Source: Luminiphilus sp. (GTDB taxonomy: Bacteria; Pseudomonadota; Gammaproteobacteria; Pseudomonadales; Halieaceae). From it: a stretch of 10,562 nucleotides of DNA. The position numbers were made by a program, and so were the translations under genes. Under the pieces are notes generated by a model. That model was not told the origin of the DNA. It saw only the letters and a program-made list of their open reading frames with translations, and made no database searches. Where the stretch lies: NCBI GenBank assembly GCA_022425845.1, contig JAKMEU010000149.1:1-10562 (forward strand), read 5' to 3'. Shown piece after piece: positions 1 to 6,446 of this stretch (positions are counted from its first letter, which is position 1; every line of letters begins with the position of its first letter).

Positions 1-831
1 GAGGATGACACCGAGACGGCTGACGCGGTGACCCTGGATATTGGGGAGCTGGTTGCGCAGCTGGAAAAGCTCGAATTCAGGCGCATGTTTTCAGGCGATA
101 TGGATGCAAATAACGCCTATCTTGATGTGCAGTCGGGTTCCGGCGGGACCGAGGCGCAGGATTGGACCGAAATGCTGCTGCGTATGTACCTGCGCTGGGG
201 CGAGAGCAAGGGCTTTAAGGCGACCGTGGTAGAGGCGTCTGCAGGGGAAGTGGCGGGACTGAAAAGCGCCACGGTGCAGTTTGAAGGCGAATATGCGTTT
301 GGCTGGCTGCGGACCGAGACGGGTGTGCATCGCCTGGTGCGCAAGTCACCCTTTGACAGTGGCGGGCGTCGTCACACGTCTTTTGCCTCAGTGTTTGTAT
401 CGCCTGAAATCGACGACAATATTGAAATAGAAATCAACCCGGCTGACCTGCGCATCGATACCTATCGCTCCTCTGGAGCGGGCGGGCAGCACGTCAATAC
501 AACCGACTCCGCTGTGCGTATTACCCATGAGCCAACCAATACCGTGGTCAGTTGCCAGACCGAGCGGTCCCAGCACCAGAATAAAGACAATGCCATGAAG
601 CAACTGCGAGCCAAGCTGTATGAACTGGAGGTGCTGAAGCGGTCTGCCGACAAGCAAGCGCTGGAGGACAGCAAGGCTGATATCGGCTGGGGTAGCCAGA
701 TTCGCTCCTACGTGCTCGACGACGCCAGAATCAAGGATCTTCGTACGCAGGTAGAGACCCGGAACACGCAGGCCGTGTTGGATGGCGATCTGGATAAATT
801 TATAGAAGCGTCCCTCAAAAAGGGACTTTGA
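1..831 (+). CDS. prfB: Peptide chain release factor 2 (RF2), 5'-truncated by the window edge
   Basis: RF2 reads UGA and UAA stop codons in the ribosomal A site and triggers peptidyl-tRNA hydrolysis. The reading frame is open from base 1, so the gene starts upstream; 276 residues are visible against about 365 in E. coli RF2, so roughly the first quarter is missing. In visible numbering, the stop-codon-reading tripeptide SPF is at 116-118 within RKSPFDSGGRRHTSF, and the catalytic GGQ is at 161-163 within YRSSGAGGQHVN. SPF, as opposed to PxT of RF1, assigns it to RF2. The residue matching E. coli position 246 is Ser, as in most bacteria, not the Thr of E. coli K-12. The GTG at 28 is only an internal codon. 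The autoregulatory +1 frameshift site known in most prfB genes would lie upstream of the window and cannot be assessed. lysS follows after 25 bases, the same order as in E. coli, which suggests an operon. Confidence 0.97.
   Translation, partial: EDDTETADAVTLDIGELVAQLEKLEFRRMFSGDMDANNAYLDVQSGSGGTEAQDWTEMLLRMYLRWGESKGFKATVVEASAGEVAGLKSATVQFEGEYAFGWLRTETGVHRLVRKSPFDSGGRRHTSFASVFVSPEIDDNIEIEINPADLRIDTYRSSGAGGQHVNTTDSAVRITHEPTNTVVSCQTERSQHQNKDNAMKQLRAKLYELEVLKRSADKQALEDSKADIGWGSQIRSYVLDDARIKDLRTQVETRNTQAVLDGDLDKFIEASLKKGL
810..826 (+). other. Small stem-loop at the prfB 3' end
   Basis: A perfect 6-bp stem (GTCCCT at 810-815 with AGGGAC at 821-826) closes a 5-base CAAAA loop and is followed by TTT just before and into the prfB stop codon. 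The T-tract is too short for a convincing intrinsic terminator and lysS follows directly. At most it is a weak attenuator or a processing/stability element in a prfB-lysS transcript. It may also be a by-product of coding for the conserved RF2 C-terminus. Confidence 0.3.
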
Positions 832-856
832 TCGAAGGCTGGGAAGGTCACGAGCT

Positions 857-2365
857 ATGAAGGATTCGGACAATATGGATGCGGAAGCAGCCGTTTCTAC
901 CGATGAAAATAAGCTGATTGCGGAACGTCGTGCCAAATTGGCCACACTGCGTGCCAACGGGCAGCCTTTCCCCAATGACTTTCGCCGAACCGCTCTGGCG
1001 GAAACGCTACAGCGAGATTTTCTGGAGACAGGTAAGGAAGAGCTGGAGGCCCGCAATACGGTCTTTTCGGTCGCAGGCCGGCTTATACGAAACAGGGGTG
1101 CCTTCCTGCTCATTCAGGATGGCTCTTCTACGCTGCAGCTCTACGTCAACAGAAAGGCACTGGACCCAGAGACACTGGATGCCATCAAGAGCTGGGATCT
1201 GGGCGATATTGTTGCGGCCTCGGGGCCTCTGCACCGCAGCGGTAAGGGGGACCTGTATATCAACATGGCATCCGCGCGACTCCTGACCAAGGCGCTGCGA
1301 CCACTGCCAGACAAATACCATGGGCTTGCGGACCAGGAGACGCGCTATCGCCAGCGATACGTCGACCTCATAGCCAACCCCGAGAGCCGTGAGTTGTTCC
1401 GGATGCGTTCGGCGGCGATCAGCTTTATTCGCCGCTTTCTGGATGACCGGGGTTTTATGGAAGTTGAAACACCCATGCTCCACCCCATTCCGGGGGGCGC
1501 GGCGGCGAAGCCGTTTGTCACCCACCACAATGCCCTCGATATGCCCATGTACCTGCGCATCGCGCCTGAGCTGTATCTCAAACGGCTCACGGTGGGTGGC
1601 TTTGAAAAAGTGTATGAAATCAATCGCAATTTCCGTAATGAGGGATTGTCCACGCGCCACAATCCCGAGTTCACCATGCTCGAGTTCTACTGGGCCTATG
1701 CGGACTTCAACGACGCCATGGATCTCACCGAAGCCCTGATGCAGGGGCTCGCAGAGGCGCTTCTGGGAACGACAATGGTTCCCTACGGCGAGCTGCAACT
1801 GGATTTTGGACGACCTTTTGAGCGCCTGACCGTTTTGGAGGCCATCAAAAAGTACAACCCCGATTTGACCGATGAGCAGCTGGGTTCTGTCGAGGCAGCG
1901 GCGGCGGTAGCGGCGGGGCTCGGTATTGAAGTCAAGCCGACCTGGGGTCTGGGAAAGATCCAGATCGAAATCTTTGAGGCCACTGCCGAGCACCGTCTTG
2001 AGCAACCAACCTTTGTCACGGCTTACCCCACCGAGGTCTCACCCCTGGCCCGCCGTAATAATGATGATCCCTTCATCACCGATCGGTTTGAGTTTTTTGT
2101 CGGGGGTCGGGAGATCGCCAACGGGTTTAGCGAGCTTAATGATCCCGAGGATCAGGCGGAGCGTTTCAACGCTCAGGTTGCTGAGAAAGAGGGAGGGGAC
2201 GAGGAGGCCATGCACTTTGACCACGACTATGTCCGAGCTCTGGAATACGGCATGCCACCCACAGCGGGGGAGGGGATCGGGATTGACCGGCTCGTGATGT
2301 TGCTCACAGATGCGGCATCGATCCGCGATGTTTTATTGTTTCCCCACATGCGGCCAGAGGATTAG
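857..2365 (+). CDS. lysS: Lysyl-tRNA synthetase, class II
   Basis: This enzyme activates lysine with ATP and charges tRNA-Lys in the cytoplasm. The protein has 502 residues (E. coli LysS 505). An N-terminal OB-fold anticodon-binding domain (about 65-150; VAGRLIRNRGAFLLIQD) precedes the class II catalytic core. Motif 1 is near 194-208 (FLDDRGFMEVETPML). Motif 2 is near 259-278 (FRNEGLSTRHNPEFTMLEFY, with its Arg and Glu residues). Motif 3 is near 471-484 (GEGIGIDRLVMLL, with the ATP-binding Arg). The protein ends in the family-typical LFPHMRP. The ATG at 857 is preceded by GGGAAGG at 841-847 with a 9-base spacer; an alternative ATG at 875 has a weaker context. It lies 25 bases after prfB on the same strand and is probably co-transcribed with it. 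It is the class II enzyme, not the class I LysRS of archaea and some bacteria. Nothing in it looks damaged. Confidence 0.98.
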   Translation: MKDSDNMDAEAAVSTDENKLIAERRAKLATLRANGQPFPNDFRRTALAETLQRDFLETGKEELEARNTVFSVAGRLIRNRGAFLLIQDGSSTLQLYVNRKALDPETLDAIKSWDLGDIVAASGPLHRSGKGDLYINMASARLLTKALRPLPDKYHGLADQETRYRQRYVDLIANPESRELFRMRSAAISFIRRFLDDRGFMEVETPMLHPIPGGAAAKPFVTHHNALDMPMYLRIAPELYLKRLTVGGFEKVYEINRNFRNEGLSTRHNPEFTMLEFYWAYADFNDAMDLTEALMQGLAEALLGTTMVPYGELQLDFGRPFERLTVLEAIKKYNPDLTDEQLGSVEAAAAVAAGLGIEVKPTWGLGKIQIEIFEATAEHRLEQPTFVTAYPTEVSPLARRNNDDPFITDRFEFFVGGREIANGFSELNDPEDQAERFNAQVAEKEGGDEEAMHFDHDYVRALEYGMPPTAGEGIGIDRLVMLLTDAASIRDVLLFPHMRPED

Positions 2366-2423
2366 CGCTGGTCGCTTCAGCAGTGCAGTGCTATTCTCTG
2401 GCGAAGCCAAGAAGAGCCCCACT

Positions 2424-2954
2424 GTGACGCCTGACCTTCGTTCACGCCTTGCCCTCGCCATTGCAGCTGCGATCCTGCTCGCGGGGTGTGCCACCCCCGA
2501 ACCCCAAACCGCCGCGCCTGAGCCCGAGGTAGCAGAGGTTGAACTCAACCTGCCGGAACCCGTGGACGAGACGTCCTGTGATTGCGATGCTGTGGTGGAG
2601 GTGCAGGAAAATTACTTTGACCGCGGAGTTCGTGCCTTGGCCGCGCGTGATTATGAGCAGGCGGGCATCTACTTTGAGCGCCATCGCGACAGCGAGGGTT
2701 CCGAAGCGCAGCGGGAAGCTGATGTGGGTATCGCCTTTGTGACGCTGATGAGTGAGGCGAGCATTGCGACGAGTGAGAGCGGCTCCAGCGGTGTTGATGA
2801 GCGTGCAGAGGTCATGATTCTGGCGCTGGCCGCCGTTCAGACGCTGGAGGGGCGCATTGAGGCGCTGGACGCACTCAATAAGGCGATTTCCGAGGACCTG
2901 GAGAAACGGGAAGAGGCGCTTAAGCGGCTTCGGGATTTGACACTGGGCCAGTAA
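2424..2954 (+). CDS. Small lipoprotein of unknown function with helical-repeat-like and coiled-coil C-terminus
   Basis: The predicted protein has 176 residues and I do not recognise a named family. The start chosen is GTG at 2424, because it puts a textbook lipoprotein signal at the N-terminus: charged start (DLRSR), hydrophobic stretch 9-20 and lipobox LLAGC with the lipidated Cys at 22. AAGAAGAG lies 7 bases upstream. The frame is open further up (ATG 2310, inside lysS), but that would bury the signal peptide. After the Cys comes a Pro/Glu-rich linker (23-48) and an SCDCD segment (51-55). A TPR-like helical stretch follows (about 62-95; FDRGVRALAARDYEQAGIYF), then a Lys/Glu-rich coiled coil to the end (about 143-172). 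The protein should be anchored to a membrane facing the periplasm; residue 23 is Ala, not Asp, so outer-membrane sorting is plausible. It loosely recalls kinase-associated lipoproteins such as QseG, but this is weak. It lies 58 bases after lysS, and its 3' end overlaps the convergent kinase gene by 35 bases. Confidence 0.75.
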   Translation: MTPDLRSRLALAIAAAILLAGCATPEPQTAAPEPEVAEVELNLPEPVDETSCDCDAVVEVQENYFDRGVRALAARDYEQAGIYFERHRDSEGSEAQREADVGIAFVTLMSEASIATSESGSSGVDERAEVMILALAAVQTLEGRIEALDALNKAISEDLEKREEALKRLRDLTLGQ

Positions 2955-4467
2955 GTGGCAGCCTCACCGTAAAGCATGATCCCTCATCGGCTGCGCTACG
3001 CAACGTAATTTCGCCTCCGAGCATGGTGCAAAAGTCCCGCACAATCGCCAATCCCAGCCCTGTACCGCCATATTTCGTGCCCGTTGTGACCTCGGCCTGC
3101 TCGAAGGTCTCAAACACGCGCTCCTGCTGTTCTGCGGTCATACCGATACCGTCATCAGCCACTGAGAGCATCAGCCAGCCATCCTCCGACCGGGTACTCA
3201 CTTTGATTACACCGTTTTCCGTAAACTTGCAGGCATTGCTGAACAGGTTGGTAACAATTTGCTGGAGTTTCCCCGGATCACTGAACATGCTGATACTGTC
3301 ATCGTCACCGAGGTCAAGCTCAAGGCGGTTGTCCCGCTGGGAAAGTAGTGGCGAGAGTGCATCACAAACCTGCAGCACCAGCGGCACCGGCTGAAAGTCT
3401 TCCAGACTGACCTGCATCTTCCCGGTCTCAATCTTGGACAAATCGAGTATTTCATTGATCAGGCCCAACAGCTGCCGGCCCGACAGAATAATGGTGCCCA
3501 GGTCATGATGGACCTGGTCGCGATCGATGTCGCCAGGATCTCCCAACTCATCCTGCAGCATTTCGCTGTAGCCGATGATGGCGTTGAGGGGCGTCCGGAG
3601 CTCGTGACTGACGTTGGCCAGAAACATGGATTTTGCCGCGTTGGCGGCGTCAGCATCCGCCTTGGCGCTGTTCACTTCTTCAATGGCCGTGGCCAGCTTT
3701 CCCGACATGTCATTGAAGGTGCGGGCCAGATCCTGAATCTCCCCGGCATCCCTGTGCTCGTCGATGCGATAGGTCAGGTCGCCCGAACCAAACCGCTGAA
3801 CTCCGGTCTTTAGTCGCAGCAGGCTGGAATTAGCTGAGCGAATAAGAAGAATCACCAGCAGCATGGTGACAGCGATGGTAGTAACAAAGCCGATGACTGT
3901 GATGCGATCGGTGAGGCGGATGGTGCCGTCGATGGTGCTTGAGCGCTGGATAGCCAGAAATTCCTGACGCTGATCAAGCTCCTCCAGTTTCTGCCGGGTG
4001 TCGTTGTATTGAATGGGAGATTCAACCGACGCAGACGCGCCGGGTCGATTGTAGTTGCTGTAGAACTCCTCCCACTCTTCGAGCAGGGCAGTCGCGCTGT
4101 CAAACAGGCGACGGTAATAGTCGTCAGTGGTCTCTCCGCCCAGTGCGCCCAGGCGCCCCAGGCGTTGTCGGAGTAAATCGAGGTCAGCCATGGCGGTATC
4201 ACGTTCGGCTTGATCCAGCGGTTCGTCGGTTGTTTCCCGCAGCGTCGCCAGAACCAGAACCTGCTGCCGCGCGGTTTCCAGTCCCTGTTCCAGGTCATTG
4301 ACCAGTTGTGCGGCCGCGGCCGCGTCACGGTAGGCCACCAAGCTTTCACTCCGGGCAAAACTGCCCCAAAGGTGGGTGGCCACGTTGATGGCAAACAGCG
4401 TCAGGATGGCGACCGAGAATAAATACAGTCTTGCGCGCAGGCTGAGAGATGTATTCCTGAGCTTCAT
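2920..4467 (-). CDS. Membrane sensor histidine kinase (HAMP-HisKA-HATPase)
   Basis: This is an inner-membrane sensor kinase of 515 residues. Transmembrane helix 1 is at about 13-33. A periplasmic, almost wholly helical region (about 34-188, no Cys) follows, of the four-helix-bundle sensor type. Transmembrane helix 2 is at about 190-209 (two segments, so type I topology). A HAMP linker (about 211-263) and a short coiled coil lead to the DHp domain, whose H-box VSHELRTPLN places the phospho-acceptor at His288. The ATP-binding domain has an N-box (NLFSNACKFT, 407-416), G1 (DDGIGM, 438-443), an F-box (FETFEQ, 452-457) and G2 (GGTGLGLAI, 467-475). All catalytic boxes are intact, so it should be active. 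There is no attached receiver; the two upstream operon genes each supply one. Its ATG overlaps the preceding stop as ATGA, and no clear ribosome-binding site is visible, so translation is probably coupled. The ligand is unknown. Confidence 0.93.
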   Translation of the reverse strand: MKLRNTSLSLRARLYLFSVAILTLFAINVATHLWGSFARSESLVAYRDAAAAAQLVNDLEQGLETARQQVLVLATLRETTDEPLDQAERDTAMADLDLLRQRLGRLGALGGETTDDYYRRLFDSATALLEEWEEFYSNYNRPGASASVESPIQYNDTRQKLEELDQRQEFLAIQRSSTIDGTIRLTDRITVIGFVTTIAVTMLLVILLIRSANSSLLRLKTGVQRFGSGDLTYRIDEHRDAGEIQDLARTFNDMSGKLATAIEEVNSAKADADAANAAKSMFLANVSHELRTPLNAIIGYSEMLQDELGDPGDIDRDQVHHDLGTIILSGRQLLGLINEILDLSKIETGKMQVSLEDFQPVPLVLQVCDALSPLLSQRDNRLELDLGDDDSISMFSDPGKLQQIVTNLFSNACKFTENGVIKVSTRSEDGWLMLSVADDGIGMTAEQQERVFETFEQAEVTTGTKYGGTGLGLAIVRDFCTMLGGEITLRSAADEGSCFTVRLPLTGPVSNPEAA

Positions 4468-4844
4468 GACGCGAGTAGATGCTCTATCTTGACCAGTAGC
4501 TCTGGAAAGTCGATGGGCTTGGTAGCGTAATCATCGCAACCCGAGGCCAGTGCCTGTTGGCGATCACTTTCCATGGCGTGTGCGGTCAGGGCAATGATGG
4601 GAATTGATTTCAAGGCGACATCCTGACTCGCTTCCCGAGCAACGGTCCAGCCGTCTTTAACCGGGAGATTGATGTCCAGCAGTACGAGGTCGGGTTTCGC
4701 CCCATGCATTTTATCCAGTGCTTCCTGCCCATCTGCCGCTGAGATCACGGTGTAACCCGCCCGCATCAAGCGGCGCTGCAGCATTTCGCGATTGACGTCA
4801 TTGTCCTCAACAAGAAGCAGTTCGCAGCCTTTCTCCCGGGTCAT
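4464..4844 (-). CDS. Stand-alone response-regulator receiver domain protein
   Basis: This 126-residue protein is a single CheY-like receiver with no output domain. The acidic pocket is E13/D14 (LLVEDNDVNREML), the phospho-acceptor is Asp57 (LVLLDINLPVKDGW), the switch Thr is 87 (IIALTAHAM) and the conserved Lys is 109 (YATKPID). VEDNDVNREML and the ALTAHAM stretch resemble receivers found in hybrid-kinase phosphorelays. It therefore probably docks on a kinase or phosphotransfer domain and passes on or competes for phosphoryl groups. It sits between the cyclase and the kinase in a minus-strand operon, overlapping each by 4 bases (ATGA). GGGAG at 4852-4856 lies 7 bases upstream of its ATG. Its likely partner is the kinase encoded next. 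Its job (intermediate in a relay, phosphate sink, or regulator of an unseen partner) cannot be decided from sequence. Confidence 0.93.
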   Translation of the reverse strand: MTREKGCELLLVEDNDVNREMLQRRLMRAGYTVISAADGQEALDKMHGAKPDLVLLDINLPVKDGWTVAREASQDVALKSIPIIALTAHAMESDRQQALASGCDDYATKPIDFPELLVKIEHLLAS

Positions 4845-6292
4845 TTTTCAGCTCCCAGAACGGCATGGACACGCAGCTCTTCTTCGATTCCCTTCACAGA
4901 CAAGGCTTTTGATTCTCCAAATTGATAAGGCTGTCCAAGTCGGTCCCGGGTGCTTTCAGAGATCAGGATTTCACCCGGACCAGCGACATCTTCTATGCGT
5001 GAGGTTACGTTCATGGCGTGCCCTACGAACCCATATTTTGAACGCCGTTCACTACCAATGTTGCCCGCCACTACAGACCCTGTATTAAGGGCCAGGGCCA
5101 TCTGTACTTCGGGCAGGTCATCATCCCGGTTAGCGGCATTGACCTCGGCCATGGCAGCTTGCATCGCGAGGGCGCAGCTCACAGCGCGGTCGGGATCGTC
5201 ATCATTGCGGCTGGGTGCGCCGAAGACTGCGAGCACCGCGTCACCCAGAAATTCGTCAATGGTTCCGCCGTATTCCAGAATAATGTCAGTCATACGACCC
5301 AGGTAGCGATTGAGGAGCTTAACCACCTGCTGGGGCGGCAGATGCTCAACCAAAGAGGTGAAGCCCCTAATATCAGACATCATGATGGTGACCTCGCGCA
5401 GGTCGCCCCCGAGTTCCAGTCCCTCGGGCCGCTCCAGAATTTCATCCACGATGTCATCCGAGAGGTAGCGTCCGAAGGTGGCCCGGATAAACTGCTCGCG
5501 CCGTTCCAGTTGCTCCCGGTAAAGTTCCTCCCGATCATGCCAGCGCTTGCGTTCAATCCCTGCGGAGATACGCGCCTGCAGCAGCACGGGATTGAAGGGC
5601 TTGAGCAGGTAGTCGTCGGCTCCTGCCTCTATGCATCCGACGATCTGGTCCATGTCCTGCTGCCCGCTGATCATCACCACCGGGGTCGCCCGCAGGCGTT
5701 CATTCTCCTTCAGGCGCCTGAGGACCTCCGCGCCCCCGATGCCGGGCATGACCAGGTCAAGCAGCACGACATCGACACCCATGGTATCGAGTAGCTCGAG
5801 GGCTTCTTCGCCGGATTCCGCGGTGATCACCGTGTGACCGGTTTTTTGCAGTAATCGCGATACCAACTCACGATTTTCGGGCAGATCGTCCACCGCGAGA
5901 ATGACACCGGGTTCATCGCTGCGTAATAGCGGTGCTGTGGCCTGCGCAGCCGTCTCGGTCTGGGATGGTTCATCTTTCGCGGCTGCGAGAACGGTTATCA
6001 GGGTATTTCGCAGGCGTTTGGGTAGTCCCGGGTCCTCTTCCAGCAACATTTCCGCGTAGCCCCGTATGGCGCCGATAATATTTCTTCGGTCGTGCCGTGC
6101 TTTGGCTCCGGGCGAGTTGAGGATTTCATCCAGTCGTATGTTGGCTTTAAACAGCTGTGCAAGGTCATCCTGTGCCGTCTCGTCCAGCGTGCCTTTACTG
6201 GTCTTCGATTGGGTATACAGCGTGGATACAGCGTCCCGTACGGCCGCCGCCCATGTATCTACCGTCGCTCCCGAATCGGACCGTTGAATCAC
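4841..6292 (-). CDS. Receiver-linked class III adenylate/guanylate cyclase response regulator
   Basis: This is a 483-residue cytoplasmic response regulator whose output is a class III nucleotide cyclase. Numbering is from the GTG at 6292. Residues 67-83 (HDRRNIIGAIRGYAEML) resemble a kinase H-box helix. A receiver spans about 127-245: acidic D135/D136, phospho-acceptor D179 (VVLLDLVMPG), S209, K231 (LLKPFNP). A charged coiled-coil linker (about 246-272) leads to the cyclase domain (about 300-470). There the metal-binding Asp residues are D307 (MMSDIRGFTS) and D351 (EFLGDAVLAVFG), and the transition-state residues are N427 and R431 (NVTSRIE). The base-recognition positions hold E347 and G420, not the Lys/Asp of classical adenylate cyclases. 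Phosphorylation presumably controls cyclase activity. The GTG start is preferred because AGAGG (6300-6304) lies 7 bases upstream; a TTG at 6325 would add 11 residues but has a poor site. It is first in the operon and overlaps the next gene by ATGA. Confidence 0.9.
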   Translation of the reverse strand: MIQRSDSGATVDTWAAAVRDAVSTLYTQSKTSKGTLDETAQDDLAQLFKANIRLDEILNSPGAKARHDRRNIIGAIRGYAEMLLEEDPGLPKRLRNTLITVLAAAKDEPSQTETAAQATAPLLRSDEPGVILAVDDLPENRELVSRLLQKTGHTVITAESGEEALELLDTMGVDVVLLDLVMPGIGGAEVLRRLKENERLRATPVVMISGQQDMDQIVGCIEAGADDYLLKPFNPVLLQARISAGIERKRWHDREELYREQLERREQFIRATFGRYLSDDIVDEILERPEGLELGGDLREVTIMMSDIRGFTSLVEHLPPQQVVKLLNRYLGRMTDIILEYGGTIDEFLGDAVLAVFGAPSRNDDDPDRAVSCALAMQAAMAEVNAANRDDDLPEVQMALALNTGSVVAGNIGSERRSKYGFVGHAMNVTSRIEDVAGPGEILISESTRDRLGQPYQFGESKALSVKGIEEELRVHAVLGAEK

Positions 6293-6330
6293 TGCAGAAC
6301 CTCTTTGTGGGTGTTTTGGTAACAAACTCA

Positions 6331-6344
6331 GGCGACAAGTCGCC
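6331..6344. promoter_or_regulatory. Perfect inverted repeat upstream of the cyclase operon (possible operator)
   Basis: GGCGACAAGTCGCC has two 6-base arms around a 2-base centre. It lies 38 bases upstream of the preferred cyclase start, where a transcription factor or leader hairpin could act. As RNA on the + strand it would be a 5-bp stem with a 4-base loop followed by TTTT. That resembles a tiny terminator, but it is not placed after any + strand gene. Function is inferred from symmetry and position only. Confidence 0.35.
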
Positions 6345-6381
6345 TTTTGCGTCTGATTTTCCCCGTAACGACAGAGGATGG

Positions 6382-6421
6382 ATGACGCATTCCTCGCTGT
6401 AATGGTAATATTGCAACATTA
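6382..6421 (+). promoter_or_regulatory. Putative promoter of the Crp-like gene with an overlapping dyad
   Basis: A candidate -35 (ATGACG, 6382-6387, four of six to TTGACA) and -10 (TAATAT, 6406-6411, four of six to TATAAT) are 18 bases apart. The -10 is embedded in TAATATTGCAACATTA (6406-6421), a 16-base dyad with seven of eight base pairs symmetric. A regulator bound there would block the promoter, so negative control, perhaps autoregulation, is plausible. The dyad does not match the TGTGA half-site expected for the encoded protein's own recognition helix. Confidence 0.35.
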
Positions 6422-6446
6422 AGCAGGTTTCAAGGATAGGATATCA

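Larger units (their letters stand above)
6293..6446. promoter_or_regulatory. Divergent regulatory region between the cyclase operon and the Crp-like gene
   Basis: These 154 bases separate the GTG start of the cyclase operon (minus) from the ATG of the Crp-like gene (plus), so promoters for both must lie here or nearby. It contains a perfect inverted repeat with 6-bp arms (GGCGAC-AA-GTCGCC, 6331-6344) and an AT-rich near-palindrome at 6406-6421; both are listed separately. I could not identify a convincing minus-strand promoter. No good match to the CRP consensus TGTGA-N6-TCACA was found by eye. Confidence 0.7.

Noticed and set aside
388..1113. Minus-strand open frame (241 codons) across the prfB-lysS junction
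   Set aside because: Antisense to two clearly real genes, low-complexity translation and no supporting start signal.
1007..2005. Long minus-strand open frame (332 codons) opposite lysS
   Set aside because: It is wholly antisense to a conserved, motif-complete lysyl-tRNA synthetase and shows no recognisable domain; it is a shadow frame.
2310..2423. Longer lipoprotein start (ATG 2310) overlapping the lysS end
   Set aside because: It would place about 38 residues before the lipoprotein signal sequence and bury it; GTG 2424 gives a proper signal peptide.
6293..6325. TTG start at 6325 for the cyclase
   Set aside because: Poor ribosome-binding context, while GTG 6292 has AGAGG 7 bases upstream. 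It is not excluded; it would add 11 residues.
6331..6348. Intrinsic terminator (GC stem followed by TTTT) on the + strand
   Set aside because: The stem is only 5-6 bp with a minimal loop, and no + strand gene ends upstream of it; it lies in a divergent promoter region.
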